This document shows positions 25,443 through 39,469 of a stretch of DNA of 64,000 nucleotides, piece after piece (position 1 is the stretch's first letter; each line of letters opens with the position of its first letter). The notes beneath the pieces are model-generated. The model searched no databases. It was not told the DNA's origin and worked only from the letters and a program-made list of their open reading frames with translations. The position numbers and the translations under genes were made by a program. Source of the stretch: Piper betle (Eukaryota > Streptophyta > Magnoliopsida > Piperales > Piperaceae); the NCBI GenBank assembly GCA_033002965.1, contig JAURVB010013176.1, positions 62,001 to 126,000 of the forward strand. The letters are read 5' to 3'.

Positions 25443-28402
25443 TGTAACACCCCAAATCTGGTTCACACTCGTGAACCAAACCGGCATGTTACAGGCCCCG
25501 GTTAGGTCGGCTAACCCGAACCTAACTCGTGCGGATCCAATCTCAGCGTCTTAAGATGAAGATCTAACTTGCTATATGTATGTATGAATGCATAAAACCC
25601 TAACAAGATACTACATGGATGACATGCAACCAATTTTCACACCAACACAATAACAATCAAAATTAGTAAAAATTCTAAAACGGAAGGGACAGAATTTCCC
25701 TTAAAAATGCAATTAGGGGCCACCCTGTCAAAATCATATATTCAAACATATCTACGCATAACAACAATAATATTCACACAAACTTCTAATCTACTATATT
25801 CATCATTCTCTGAACTTTGGGTCCTAACCCATCATACTTTTACTGTGCTACTCTGATCATTTCATTTCATGTCAATTGTCATGCCTCAAATATTCAATCA
25901 TAGCATGTTTATAAAATAACATCATAAACAAAACATTAAACATTTAATCACCCAATGTGTGTGTGCAGAAGACCTTATTGCTCCTCCGTCCTGGCCGGCA
26001 CATCCATCTCGTGCTTATCACCTACATATAGTATAAAAACACGTCAGTAACAAGTGTTACTAGTCCGGAAAATAAAATAACTATAACAAGCTGGCTATGA
26101 GAGCAAACTCTCATATGAAAGAAAACAACATATACTCCACGTGAACACTCTGAAGGGCACTACTGAGGAGCCACTGGGCTGCAGACCCGGTAGCATCCCG
26201 AACTTACTGATCTGCTGCTGGTACTATGCCGCTCTCGGCACTTCTTTTTCAGTACTTCTCGTGAAACTTTATCCTAAGCCCTCTCCTTACCTCCATATTT
26301 CTCCTGGCCTTGAGCACGAAGGCCGAGTACTCTCAGGCAGTCGCCTTTAGTACCCTTTGAACCACAAGTCCGGACATGCGCTGTACTTAACAGTACCCGT
26401 AAACCTCCACGTTCTCCGGGTGTGAGGAACTCAAACGCGGAGTTGTCAGGATCCCTCGGGAATGGAACAGTCCGCTGGCACTAATCCAGAGCCCGCTTTG
26501 ACTGTCACGGCATCCTCTGCATGGTACGTGCAGTCGGTTTCTCCATCTCTCGTCTCACTGAAAATGCGAAAACTACATATATATAGGGCTGGGTAGGGAT
26601 TTATATAATAGGCCCGAAGGCAACTTGTGGTGGATCTTGTTTTTAAAATCATCCTCGAGGGATCTCATCCTCGAGGGGTTATTAATCCGGAAAATGTTCG
26701 ATTAAATGGCCCGAGTTAAGTGGGATCCGATAAAACGCCACTTAACCCGTCCTGCAGGCAATAAATTAAACATACAATAGAAAGAGTAAATCAGAGATGA
26801 GTCCTAAACGGACCTGGTAGAAGCTCCAACGTGTCATCGCGCCTAGGCGGCGAGCTCCTACTTCGTACCTACACATCAAAACTAAATACTAACGCCCGCT
26901 AACTAAATGATGCATCAAACACAATGAACATCAATCACAATTCAATCATCAACATCCAGCAACAGTTAAATAATCATAAATTTAAATAATTCTAACTCAT
27001 CCTAGTCATACCAATTTTATTGTGTTTTTCAAAGTTACGTCCTGATCACTTATCATGCTGAGACTCCTACCTCATTAGATCGCTGAACCTTCATTCACAC
27101 TTAATCTCATCATGTAACTTATCATTTCATCCCTAATTAGTCATTAATCACATCATGTAACTTATCACTATCAATCACATCAATAAATCAACCCTAGCAT
27201 GTTGTGCTAACAATCATCAAACTTTAACTTATAAATTCGGAGGTAATTATACCTCATGTCGTCGGCAATCGGCGACGGCTAGGGTTCTGTCGCACGTCTC
27301 GAAGCTCAAATTCGGCGCTCATCGGCGTCCGAAGCTCGATCGGGCTCGACTGGGTGAGCCCCGCAGAAGATCCGGTGAATTCCAGTGAATTCCGAAAATT
27401 CCGGTTTTCCGACAGCTGCTGGCGGTTTTCCGGCGGCTTCCGGTGGTTTTCCGGCGACAATCGCCGGCGGCATCTACTGGTCGGAAAGGGGTCGTGTTGG
27501 GTACCCTTGGAACCGGCTCGGCGAGCCCGACTCATCTACGAGGTCGACGCGGCCAACGGAGGTGGCGGCTCACCGGAAAACGGCTAAAACAGGGCCGGCG
27601 GCGATGGGTCGCTAGATCCGGCCGGCCAGGGCGGCGATGGCCTCCGCTCCAGTCGGGGAAGGCCGCTAGGGGGTCGAAGACGTCGAGGCGACTACTCGAT
27701 CGAGGCGGCGACGGTCGCCGGCGGGAATCGGTGACACGACCGAAATGTGCCGCGACGCTAGGCGAGGCGATTCCGGCGTCGCGGCGGCCTGGCAGCGGCC
27801 GGGGCTGGTCGGGGTGGCACGGCGACGCCGTGGCGGGGCTATGCAGGGTCGATCGGCGACCGGGCGACAGCGGCAGTGGCAGCGGCGGCGACGTGCAGTG
27901 GCGGTGTCGGGGTTTGGTTTGGGGAAGAGAAGAAAGGCGCGGGGTGTGTGGTGGCAAGGTCGTAAATATTACTTGACTCGTCTCCGACTCGAGTCAAATA
28001 TAATATTTAAGTCGTAAAAAAATTCCAAAAAATTTGGGAAAAATCCCATAAAATCAAACAACACCAAAAAATCATAATGATATGCTCTAGAACTATCAAC
28101 CCACCCAAAATGCCCGTAACGCGTCCTAACGCGGTAAACGGCCTAAAACTAATTCTACGATCCACTATATATAAAAATAAAAAAAATCACTGGCATACTC
28201 TCATATATTTTGATAACTCATTCTGTTTTGCTGTGTTCATGACGTTATCATCATATACTTGGGTACGCATGACCCTCATAGCTCATACTCGCGACCGGCG
28301 TCGGCTCGGTACACGTGTCCTGAAACTGACTCAACTCGAAAAATAACGGTCGACCCGACCGGTTCTGAATATAAAACCCTAACTCAAATCGTGGGTTTTA
28401 CA
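25443..28402 (-). repeat. Solo family-A LTR (TSD ACTTC)
   Basis: A 2960-bp LTR, starting TGTAACACCCC and ending GGGTTTTACA, flanked by ACTTC at 25438-25442 and 28403-28407. It is collinear with the two LTRs of the complete element at 43293-52896. By that comparison the sense strand is minus. Landmarks are the conserved hairpin at 26047-26060, a TATA-like ACTATATA-type run near 26571-26585, and a GC-rich segment (27260-27960) with repeated GGTTTTCCGGC. Confidence 0.92.
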
Positions 28403-31145
28403 ACTTCGTTCTTGACTAATAAGAAGTTATTTCTTTTGAAGGCTAGAGCATGATCAGCAATTCTGGGGGAAGTACTCCATTGAATGGGATTTGAAAAATA
28501 GCACAACCATGACAAATGAGCAGACGTCAGCATTCAGATGCATGAAAGAAAGACCGACTACAAACTTGAATTAGTTGGAGCAAAGAGAAGATTATCGACG
28601 ATATCGAAAGCCTAAAAAAGAAGATGAGAGCAGTAACTATGTTCTATACCATGTGCTTGTATCTATGCTGGATGTTGTTTCATTGCTTGAAGTTATTGTC
28701 AAGTTTTTGGTATCTTATCAATGCCTTTGAAGAGGCATAAAAGAGAAAGAGGTTTCAAGATAAACATTTGATTGATATCATATTGAGAGAAACAAAGTGG
28801 GAATTGCATAAAATGTAAAATAGATGTTCCTCTCTGACTCATGTTATACAAATAAAAGTTGTCTGTGATAGGTGTCAATTGCGTACAAAATCCAGATCAT
28901 ACATGCAGTTCCATGAAGATAAGCACAATAAATCCCAAAACCACTATGCAGGATCTTGATCGCACAAAAGAAATTACACGCAAAATCAGATCTTGCAGCA
29001 ATAAAGAAGAAGCACAGAAGATAATACTTTCAAATGTGATTTGTGAAATAGACTAACAAAGGTAGTTGAGTCGTATAACATCTAGGCATAGATGAGATGG
29101 CGCGATGGGCATAGTATTGCATGGGGTTCAGAGCATAGGTACGCACCAAGAAGACCTACTCTATAGGAAACAACTTACCATAGTGAGTCCATGAGACTTG
29201 TGATGATCGAGTATGGATAATCATAGTATTTTGATCAGAAATATCACAACCTGAGTAAGGATTATTACGAGCCATAAGTGGCAGTATGAGAATGATACGA
29301 TAGTCAAATGGCTATAGTAGGGAATGAGTTAAGATGGGTAGACAACATGAAGGCTAGTAGCATTCGATAGTTGATTGCCTTATAGTAGCATGCAGGTACA
29401 TAGAGTAGCTCAATCGTCGCCTGAGTATCTCAACTGTTATTCATATAGCTCAATCCCGGACCAAGTAACTCGACCACTATTTGAATTGCTTGATCACCAT
29501 TTGTGTAGCTCAACCATCGTTCAACTAGCCCAACTGCTATCCGATTAACATGACCCCTGTCCGAGCAACTATACTACAGTAGGTTAGTAATATGATAGAC
29601 CGGTGCACAGGTGTATAACATAGTTACACAATGAAATAAGAGGATAGGTAGACAGTATGTCAGGAACTATGTACAAGAAATAAGGATTGAACAACATGAC
29701 TAGCAATTAAGTAATAAGAACCAGAAGTCAAAATGACATGATAGTACTACATTGAAGACCTAGTGTACGATAATAAGATCAGTATGAATGTCAGCTTCAT
29801 AGTACAATGGATGAGTAAGATAGAGTTTAGCATATAGTTAGAAGGATGGGCAACGACTAAAGTGGACATACGAGGTCAGAGTTCCAAATTACTTACACTA
29901 GCATCTAGGCAGATGTGGGAGTGCAGTGCTATGTAGTTCTATGGTGTGCACCTTTACGTTGTAAGTGCTCTACATATGGTCATTTTATAACCCTTCTTGT
30001 AAGTATACCACAGTGGTAGTAGCTAAGTGAGCCGAGCAGAATACTATAAATTACTACAGGTTTTCCGGTTATAAACACTAACGAAGGGATGAGCCAATTA
30101 TTCTACCCCCCATGGGTTCCCGTTGACCCAAGGCACGATAGTGTTTCTTTGGGACAATTGTTCCCCATTTACTAGAGTGTACGTAACTTGTACTCAATCG
30201 AGAAACACTTGTCTAGTGTTTAATGATTAGCCTAGAGATCTAGAAGTCGTCCTTATGGATTCTTGCATTGTACTTTCTAGGGTTATGGTCAGATCTACGG
30301 TAACCAGCAACATTAATTCTTCAGAGTGGACACTAACTTGGCCATCCATATTTTTATATATCACCTTATCCTCATATCCACTTTTCTCATTATGCACCTA
30401 TAGGCGATAACATAATTATTATATCTTATACACAACCTCCTTGGGTGGGCACCTTTTCAGTCCCTTAGTACACTTTGTAGATTACACACTTACTATATTT
30501 CGGTTTTTGAGGCTAATTATGATTCCTTTGTGATAAGGTATCACTTTATATACCAATATACAATGCAAGGCCAGCTTGACCTCTAGTCACCTCATATTTT
30601 CAGAGATATGCGGTGGATTCTTTTAAATCACTTTTTCCCCCATGAGCACAGCTTAGACTACATCCCTCCTTCTATGGAGAGGTGCGTATGATCACATGCT
30701 TTAGTTACGTATATGGATATATACATGATATAAGCCTTTGACAAAGTCAAACTCGCTTTTGGCATGTATGCCCAAGTGGTACGCAACGGTATGATCTCAT
30801 ATGATGTATTTGATGGCAATGTGCCTCATTGGTAGTATGTTTCCTTAGTAGTATGGTTAGTGCCATTTGTATTGTTAACGAGACATCTTGTCAACGGTGT
30901 GCTCCATAACGGTATATTATGGTAACTCCCTACACCTTGTGTATGTAGAGCCATTTGTATGGTATGTTAATGTCCTATAACCGCAGTGTGGGTACCTCGT
31001 TATGTGAATTCTAGGAGTAGAATTTTCGTAAGTGTGGGAGTTTGAAAAAACCCATGCTTTTCGCCTGACAGTTTTAGCTTCAGTTTGGTAGCAACCCTGA
31101 TCAAGTTACTTGCCCGACCCTTTTTGTCGCAAGCATATGCATAGT
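28403..31145. other. Unassigned region
   Basis: No convincing gene, domain or LTR end. It contains a 20-bp degenerate minisatellite (29405-29573). The right end runs into the module shared with the Ty3 leader at about 31146. It may be decayed transposon sequence or the far part of that module. Confidence 0.3.
29405..29573 (+). repeat. Degenerate 20-bp minisatellite, eight units
   Basis: Eight consecutive 20-base units can be written in register, the first being GTAGCTCAATCGTCGCCTGA and the sixth GTAGCTCAACCATCGTTCAA, followed by a partial unit. Length is constant at 20 although the sequences have diverged widely. Confidence 0.75.
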
Positions 31146-31893
31146 ATGTTATGTGTGACCCATGGTCCTAGTCTCCTCCGGTGCTTGGCGCCACCCGATT
31201 GGACGCTACTCTACCTCGACTCTTATTTTCTGTTTTTATTTGAGTTGTCTAGTTAAGTTTAGGATCATGTCTCTCACAAGTCTAAATTTATTGTTGCGGA
31301 TTTAAAACCCTTTTGGTCAATTCTAGTCCCTCCTGGGCCCCGCGGTGCAGCTCTTGAGGTCATCCAAGAACCCTACAAGAATGAACCCTAGGTGTGTGTG
31401 AATTGCACCCAACGCAAAGGTGCCATCACAGTGCCTCTACACCAAGCTCTGGCGCAACGACGCTCTAGGGCAATGGCACCCTAGGAGTGCCCTTACGCCA
31501 ATCCTTTTTGGTCAAGGCCCAGGTTTGAGCTCAACGGCATTGGCCTAGTACTCTTCCACCCAAATTTAAAAAATTTCCCCCTATTCTACCACAAACATGT
31601 TGTGCTAACGACTTTGAGAGACGTGGCCTGGGTCTAACAAATCCATGGTCCGGCTTGTAGAAGCCAGCGCAAAGGCGCTGGGAGAGCATCCTTGCACTAG
31701 AGTTGTTTCCTTTTCTATAAATGCAAACCTTCTCCACCATTTTCTCCCCTTTTGTCTCTTCCACCCGACCTTCCCTCCTTCTCCACTCCTCTCCACTTCT
31801 TCCCCAACTCCTCCCATCCTCCTCAAGCCTCTCCAAGTTTAGCCAAGCCAATAGGGTTATAAGTCTTGGGGTAGGTTGTGTCACTGTGACCAT
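31146..31893. repeat. Copy 1 of a module inserted at the Ty3 gag start
   Basis: It is collinear with 42996-43292 joined to 52897-53394. On the minus strand it is entered through a gag-like ATG (31893, MVTVTQPTPRL). On the + strand it has a TATA-like TCTATAAATG near 31714 followed by CT-rich leader-like sequence, so it may be a fragment of an unrelated element lying in + orientation. No protein domain on either strand. Confidence 0.5.
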
Positions 31894-32137
31894 GGTCGGG
31901 ACTCTCCTGTCTAGGCAATGGAGGGGATGGGGCCCTAATCTGCATCCTACGAGTTTGGTTCACCATCCTCTTGGTACTTCCTACTCTAATCTGATCACCC
32001 TGTCACACTAGTGTTTGGTAAGAAAATCTGTATACCAAAAATATTTAGATAGAAAAATACCCATCGGTACAGCTTGGAGCAGCTTTTGTAGACATATAAC
32101 CTATAATGCATATACCATCTTAATCAACCAAGAGTTA

Positions 32138-32149
32138 GCTCTGATACCA
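32138..32149 (-). promoter_or_regulatory. Primer binding site next to the LTR at 32154
   Basis: On the minus strand it reads TGGTATCAGAGC, the initiator-Met tRNA primer site used by many plant LTR retrotransposons, four bases from the LTR edge. It marks this LTR as a 5' LTR for sequence on its left. Confidence 0.85.
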
Positions 32150-32153
32150 CTTC

Positions 32154-35039
32154 TGTAACACCCCATTTTGGTTCACCCGTGAACTGACCCAGAAATGTCA
32201 ACGGCGACCGAACCATTCGCTAATCTACTTGATTTGGTTAAGTCAAGTCAGATCTACCCTTGGCGTCTTAAGATGGAGATGCAACATGCAAAACATGGAT
32301 GAGATGTTTGGGTTCTAACATTGTCCTACATGCATGCCATAATATGCAAACAAGTAAACAAACAGACCAAACAAACAAAAATTTTAAAAGAAAATAGTTA
32401 ATTTTTAAAACAAAATGGACAGAGTATCCCTTAAAAGTGCAATAGGAGCCACCCTATCAACAATAATCAGTATATATATTTGTAATAATAAAACCAAAAA
32501 CACAGTCCAAACTTAGTATGTTCTTCTCATTCTAGTTTTCCTCACTCTGTAGCTTACCGTGTTCATTTTCAACTTTCCATTTTCATTCACAAGCAAAATA
32601 CTTATAATAATTCACATAATAGCATATTAATTTCATCTACTCATCATCATCATTACATACACTGGGCAAGTACATATGTGCGTGATTTTAGTGCAGCTCC
32701 TCCGCAGTCCCAACAAAGCTCATTCCTCGTGGTTCTCACCTACATATATAATAAAAAACATCAATAACGAATGTTACTGGTCCAGAAATAACTAATAACA
32801 AACTGACACATGAGAGCTAACCCACTTGTTGAAAAAAACCTCATACACTTCTTCAAGAACTCTCATAAGGGCAATAATGGGAGCCATCAACTTCAGGCGG
32901 CGGCATCCCCTTTCCATATCATTCTCTTTCCATGACATTCTCTTTCCTTGGTCATTTAAACTATCCCTTTGTGCAAGAAAATCTTTCTCTTTCCTCTCGC
33001 CCTCTACATCCTCCATATTACTCCTGACCCTAAGTACAAAGTCTGAGTACTTTTAAGCATACACCTTTAGTACCCTTTTATGCCACAAGTCTAGACATGC
33101 TCTGCATAGTAGTACCCTGTAAACCTCCCTCCACACTTCTCTGGGAACTCAAAGGTGGGGTTATAAGGATCCCTCAGGTATGGAGTAGATGCTCACCTGT
33201 TCTAGAGCTCGCTTTGACAATACATGCCTTATCTCAAGACGTGGCCGTTGGTTTCCCTCATCACACATCTCAGTGAATATGCAAAAAATACTTATACATA
33301 GGCCTGGGAAGGGAATTTAGTAAAATAGGCCCAAAAGCATCGTGAGCTAGATTTGAGTTTCAAAAACATAATCAAGGGATCTCATCCTCAAGAGTTATTA
33401 ATCCGAAAAATATGATCGGCTAAATGACCCATGCGGAGTGGGATACAATAAATCCACCACTCGACACGTCCTCTTTCTTGTTATAAACAAAACATGATAG
33501 AATGAGACAATAAATCGAGAGCGAGTCCTAAACAGACCTGGCAGAAGCTCCATGCGTGTCCTCATGCCTAGGCAACGAGCTCCTACTCAGTACCTACACA
33601 TCAAACTAAAAGATAACTCCCACTAACTGAATGATGCATCAAACTCATCTTGACATCACACTCACAACACAATCATCATCCATCAAACAATCAATAATCA
33701 TCAATGTAAAAATAATTCTAACTCATCCTATTCATACCAATTTCATTATGTTTTTCTAAGTTACGTTATGGTCAATTAGCAGGCTCAGATTTAAGTTACT
33801 TAGATCACTAACATCCATGTACTATCAAGTAAATCCTGCAAATCATCACTTCATTCAGAATCAGGCATTCATCATATCAATCAATCAATACTAGTATGAT
33901 GTGACGATAATTATCAATTTTAAATAATTAAATCGGAGGTAATTATACAACTCATCATTAGCAATCGGTGACGGCAAGGGTTTTTTCACACGTCTTGGAG
34001 ATCGAATTTAGCGCTCGGCAGTGCCCAAAGTTTGATCAGGTTCAACTAGATGAGTTCAGTGGAGGATCTGGCGAATTCCAGCAAATCCGATTTTCCGGCA
34101 GGTTCCATCGATTTTTCGGTGCTTTTCCACTATTTTTCGGTGATTGTTTCCAGTGGGATGGTGGTGGTATGGGGTACCATTGACACCAACTTGGCGAGCC
34201 TGACAAGTCTACGATGTCAACAAGGTTGGCGAAGGCAGCAGCTCACCGGAAAAAGGTAAAATAGGGGCAGTCAGTGGTGGGATGATGGGATCCGGCCAAG
34301 ATGGGCGGCGTTGGGCTCGCTCCGGTCGTGGAAGGTCACAGGAGGGTCGGTGACTGGACAGCGGCAGCAACGGTGGCCAGCGGCGAATCAGTGATGGGAG
34401 TGCGGCACAACCACATTGGCTTTCTAGCGTTGTGGAGGCCAGCAGCCGAGGCTGCTCAGGGCTGAACGGCAACGGGACGCCGAGACCCAGCGGCATGGAT
34501 AGGCGTCGGCGGTGGCGTCAGTGGCAAGCACAAGTGCGGTGGCATGGGTTTGGAGGGGAAAGGTGTTGGGGGGGAGAAGAAATAGTTCGGTGGCGATAAG
34601 ATAAATAAAAGTTGACTCGACTCTGACTCGTGTTAGAAATAATAACTAACTCATAATAAATCGTAAAAAAAATCTTAAAAAATAGAGAAAATCCCCTAAA
34701 ATATAATACACACCACAACATCACAATGACATATTCTATAACTAATAGCCCACCCAAATTGCCTTATAACGTGTCCTAATGCATTATTCAACCTAAAAAT
34801 AATTTTACGAATAAATACATAAAAATATACTACATTCTTTCATATATTTTGATAACTTATTTTTCACCATCTTTCTAACGTTACCATTATATATTCAGGT
34901 ACACCTAACCCTCATCGCTCATGACTCTACAACTGGCCTCAACTTAGCACATAGTTCATGAAACTAACTCGATTCGAACTAACAGTTGAACCGACTGGTT
35001 TGCTAATGTAAAACTCTGACTTGAGTCACAGGTTTTACA
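32154..35039 (-). repeat. LTR of the Ty3 chromovirus (family B), left copy
   Basis: A 2886-bp LTR, starting TGTAACACCCC and ending GGTTTTACA. It is about 90% similar by eye to the LTR at 53655-58314 outside the latter's insertion. It has a PBS on its left and a PPT stub on its right, so it serves as both a 5' and a 3' LTR. That is expected for a tandem LTR-interior-LTR-interior-LTR array left by unequal recombination. Confidence 0.8.
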
Positions 35040-35086
35040 ACCTTCCCTCCTAAGAAAAATTTTGTTCTGGAAATTTTAACTCAAGA
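35040..35086 (-). mobile_element. PPT stub of the Ty3 element
   Basis: On the minus strand this reads GAGTTAAAATTTCC, then AAATTTTT and GGAGGGAAGGT, directly before TGTAAAACC. The complete family-A element has the same end at 46341-46390. It is the 3' end of the element interior, now separated from pol by the LTR at 35087. Confidence 0.7.
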
Positions 35087-37881
35087 TGTAACACCCCGTT
35101 TCGGCTCACCCGTGAACCGACCCGGAAATGTCACTGGTGACCGAACCGTTCGCTAATCTACTAGGTTCGGTTAAGCCAACCCGGATCTGCCCTCGGCGTC
35201 TCAAGATGGAGATGCAAACATGAAATGCATGAATGGGAACAATTAGGTTCTAACACGGTCCTACATACATGCTATGATGTACAAGCAAAAATAAGACAAA
35301 ACAATAAATGATAAACCAAAAGAAAATATATATTACTACGTAAAAACGGACAGAATTTCCTGTAAAAGTGCCATAAGGGCCAACCTGTCCACCAACAAAG
35401 GTATATAAATATTTTATCAAAATACAACAAAACATAATATATCTACCGCGACATTCCATTATTATCTCATTTGTTTTCATCTAAGCCGAGGCTGAACTCA
35501 AGTCCCTGCTCATCATCTATCCGTTCATTTCATAACGGGCAATTCATCCAAACAAACACGTCTACATTATCATTCACATAGCATTAACACATCATCATTA
35601 TACGTTACATGGGGCAGTTACATGTGTGTGGTTCTGTGCTGCTCTTCCGCAGTCCCGACAGCTTTCATCACTCGCATTCCTCACCTACATATATATAGAA
35701 AAACCGTCAGTAACGAGTGTTACCGGCCCGGAAAATAACTAATATCAATCTGGCACAGGAGAGCAAACTCTCCTGTTGAATGAAACCATATACTTCCTCA
35801 AGAACTCTCATTAGGGCACATATCGGAGCCGTCGCCCTCGGGTCGACAGCGTCCCCCTTTCTTTCTCATTCTCATACCTTGGCTATTTCTCTATCGCTTC
35901 TCGCATCAAATCTCATTCCTTTCCGCCCTCTGCACCTTCCATATTACTCCTGGCCTTGAGCACGAAGGCCAAGCACTCTCAGGCAGTCATCTTTAGTACC
36001 CTTTGAAACCACAAGTCTAGACATGCTGCTGCAATGCAATACCCGTGAACCTCCACACTTCTCCGGGTTTGAGGAACTCAAAGGTGGAGTTGTCAAGATC
36101 CCTCGGGAATGAAATGGCTCGCACACCATTCCAGAGCCCACTATCGACTCACACGTGCCCGCTCGCGTAGCACGGTAATCGGATTTCCCTCATTCAATCT
36201 CTCACAAAAACGCGAAAACTATACATATATATAGGTCTGGGTTGGGATTTATACAATAGGCCCGAAGGCAACGTGAGCTGGATCTGAAGTTCGAAAACAA
36301 AGTCGAGGGATCTCATCCTCGAGGGTTATTAATCCGAAAAGAACTGTTGGCTAAATGGCCCGAGTTAAGTGGGATCCGATAAAATGCCACTTAAACTCGT
36401 CCTGCACATGATAAATCAAATACACAATAGAATAGCGTAAAACAGAGAACAAGTCCTAAACGGACCTGGTAGAAGCTCCAAACGGGTCCACGCGCCTAGG
36501 CGGCGAGCTCCTACACCGTACCTACATAATCAAGCTAAAAACTAACGCCCGCATGATGAATCACACATCCTATAGCATGCATACACAATCAACACAATCA
36601 CGCATCAATCAACACACATCAACCTATATCAATTCTAGCAACTCTACTTAGGCTAGTTTGCATTAGATCATGATCATTACCTAGTTACCCTAATTAGTTT
36701 CTTAGCCTCCATTTTTAACACCACTCAATCAAACAAATTTCATATTTTATCCTTAATCAAATCTACATTTATATATATTATTATAACACACAATTCACCA
36801 ATCCTAGCATGCAATTCTAATAATCAATACTTTCAAATAATTAAGTTAAAATAAATTATACTTCGCATCGTCGAAAATTGGCGACGGCTAGGGTTTCCGT
36901 TTCGTGGCTCGAAACTCGAATTCGGCACCCTAGCGGCGTCCAAAGTCCGATCAGATTGGACCGGGTGTGTTCGGCGGATGATCCGGCGAATTTCCCACGA
37001 ATCCAATTTTCCGGCGGTTCTGGTGGTTTTCCGGCATGTGTCGGCAGTTTTTCTGCAAATTCCAGCGGTTTTCCGGCGATGTTTCGGGACGGGAAATCAG
37101 GGGGTCTATCGGCACCAGCTTGATGAGCTTGGTCCAATGGTGGTGTCAAGCAGGGTAGCCGAGGCGGCGATGGTCGTCGATGACGGCGTCGAAAATGGGC
37201 GGCGGTGGCGGCGTGCTCCGATCGGGGCTACGGCCGGCCTAGACGGCGGTCAGGATGATGGGGGAAATGTCGGCGACAGCGAGGGGGTGGTTGTCGAGGT
37301 CACAGCGGCGGCGGCGCACCAGTAGGCGATCGATGGCCGGGGTCGGTCAGGGCGTCACGACGACGGCACGGAAGGCGAAGCGGCGTCGATCGGCGGCAGG
37401 GCGGTGACGGCAACACACAACGGCGAGGGTTTTAGGAGGGTAAGTGTCGGGAGGGAGAAAAATACCCTCAATGGCAGTTTCATAATTAAGTATTGACTCA
37501 ATTCCTACTCGAGTCAAAATAATAACTAGTTCGTAATTAATTCTAAAAAAAATCTAGAAAATTTTGGAAAAATCTCATAAAATAAAACAAGCACAACATC
37601 CAAATGACATGCTCTATAACTAATAACCCACCCGAATATAATCCAACGTGTCCTAACGTGTTATTCGGCCTAAAACTATTTCTACGATCAAACTTATAAA
37701 AAGAAAAAAAATACTGCATACTTCATATATTCTGATAACTCATTTCTCACCATCTTCTCGACGTTATCATCATATATTCACGTACACCTGACTCTCATCG
37801 CTCATAACTCACGGCTGGCCTCGACTCAGCATGCGGTTCATGAAACTGACTCGACTCGAACCAACGGTCGAACCGACTGGT
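35087..37881 (-). repeat. Additional Ty3-type LTR at the pol end, right edge deleted
   Basis: It begins TGTAACACCCCG and follows the family-B layout, but matches the solo LTR at 6114-8942 more closely. It stops at CCGACTGGT (37881), about 40 bp short of the normal TTTTACA end, and abuts the chromodomain frame directly. It carries the conserved hairpin (35710-35723) and the GC-rich segment (36870-37440). Probably inserted in the interior and then trimmed at one side. Confidence 0.7.
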
Positions 37882-38040
37882 ACCTGGTTGTGAAGCTGGT
37901 TGCTTGAATATCTCCGGGTATCGCTTCTTCATCTCATCTTCGTGTTCCCATGTAGGTTCTTCAACTCCTCTTCGAGTCCATTGCACTTGTACTTGGGGAA
38001 CTTCTTTTCTTCGGAGAATCTTCACTCTGTGATCCACAAT
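37882..38040 (-). pseudogene. Ty3 integrase C-terminus with chromodomain
   Basis: The minus-strand frame shows VKILRRKEVPQVQVQWTRRG, then VEEPTWEHEDEMKKRYPEIF: the short C-terminal chromodomain of plant chromoviruses, which binds chromatin and steers integration. With the long LTRs this favours the Tekay/Del lineage. The frame reads on into the abutting LTR, so the natural terminus is lost. Confidence 0.8.
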
Positions 38041-38495
38041 CTAAACTACTTCTTCTGGATATGTTAGGTTTGGTTGCAACTCTATCTCTCTGAAGCTGAC
38101 AACATGCGAGTTATCTAGATGGTACTTTTTTAGCATCGACACATAGAAGACATTGTGCACAACTGATAGGTGAGGCAGCAATGCTAGCATGTAAGCCATT
38201 GGTCCAATCCGCTCGATCACATCAAATGGTCCAATATATCGCGGGCTAAGTTTCCATCACGTCCCGAATCTCGTGTTCCCTTAGTCGAAGAGACCTTCAA
38301 GAGAATGTGATCTCCTTACATGAAATGAACCTTATGTCTGCACTGATTAGTATAACTTTTCTACTTATCATGAGCTGACCTCATTCTCCTCCTGATCCGC
38401 ATTACCACATCCTTTGTCTACTGGATCATCTTTGGCCTAACTACTACTAGCTCACTGCCCTATACCCTACACACCGGGGATCAACATGGTCTGCC

Positions 38496-39262
38496 TTATA
38501 ATGCCTCGAATGGTGTCATTCCTATCGTGGTCTGATAGCTGTTGTTGTAGGAGAACTCCACTAGAGGTAAGTGTTCTTCCAAACTTCCTCTGAAATCCAA
38601 AATGCATGCTCGGAGTAAATCCTCTAGGATCTGTATGGTTCTCTTAGTCTGCCCATCTGTCTGAGGGTGAAAGGATGTGCTGAATCTCAATTCAATGCCC
38701 ATAGCTACCTGAAAAGCTTTCCAAAATTGAGATGTGAACCTTGGATCTCTGTCTGATATAATCTCCTGTGGCACTCCATGTAGCCTGAGTTCTGGTCTCG
38801 GTACAGGGTAGCCAAAGTGGTCAGTGTGTAATCTATCCTAATTGGTATGAAGTGTGTGTTCTTTGTGAGTCGATCTACTATGAACCATACTACGTCCTTT
38901 TGTAGGCGGGTCCTAGGTAAACTGACTACAAAATCGTATGGTATGCTCTCCCACTTCCACTCTAGGGGTTTCCAATGGTAGTAGCATTCACCTTGTTTGG
39001 CTTTCATAAGCTGGCACACCAAACATCTGGCAATTGTGTCGTATACCTCTCTCTTCATTCTTGGCCACCAATTTGTTCATCAGATATCGTGGTACATCTT
39101 CAATCCATCTATATGCATTGAGCATCTCGACGTGTGAGCTTCATGAAGAATCATACTTCGATGTCCAAGATGCTCTAGAACATTTAGCACAAAGAGTTGA
39201 CCTCTTAGTCTAACTAACCCATCTACATCTTTCGCCAATTCTTGATGTGTTCCCTGTTCCAA
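38496..39262 (-). pseudogene. Ty3 integrase core, frameshifted
   Basis: The upstream piece (39058-38705) has CLVCQLMKAKQ from the zinc-binding end, DFVVSLPRT and VDRLTKNTHFIP. A second piece (38774-38496) has [21 protein letters not shown] and VEFSYNNSY. The reading frame shifts between them. The third catalytic acidic residue, normally Glu in the segment after DGQ, is Lys (codon 38643-38645). The integrase is dead on two counts. Confidence 0.85.
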
Positions 39263-39469
39263 CCACTACTTCAATTGTGGATATGGTTCCTATACAATCC
39301 TGATCTGCTCAAGTACACTCGGCTAAATGGTCAGTTGCGCCATCATTCCAACTAACTATCTCTGACCCGTATTGTATTGAGTCACTAACATTGCTGCCAA
39401 TCCTGCGAAGTACTAAACTCTTGGCTTCTTGTTCAATACATCTGCTACCGCATTTTCTTTGCCCTCGTT

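Noticed and set aside
27443..27976. 177-codon + strand frame and similar ones at 45442-45922 and 52006-52482
   Set aside because: These cover the GC-rich part of family-A LTRs; the frames are not conserved in frame or stop position between the LTR copies.
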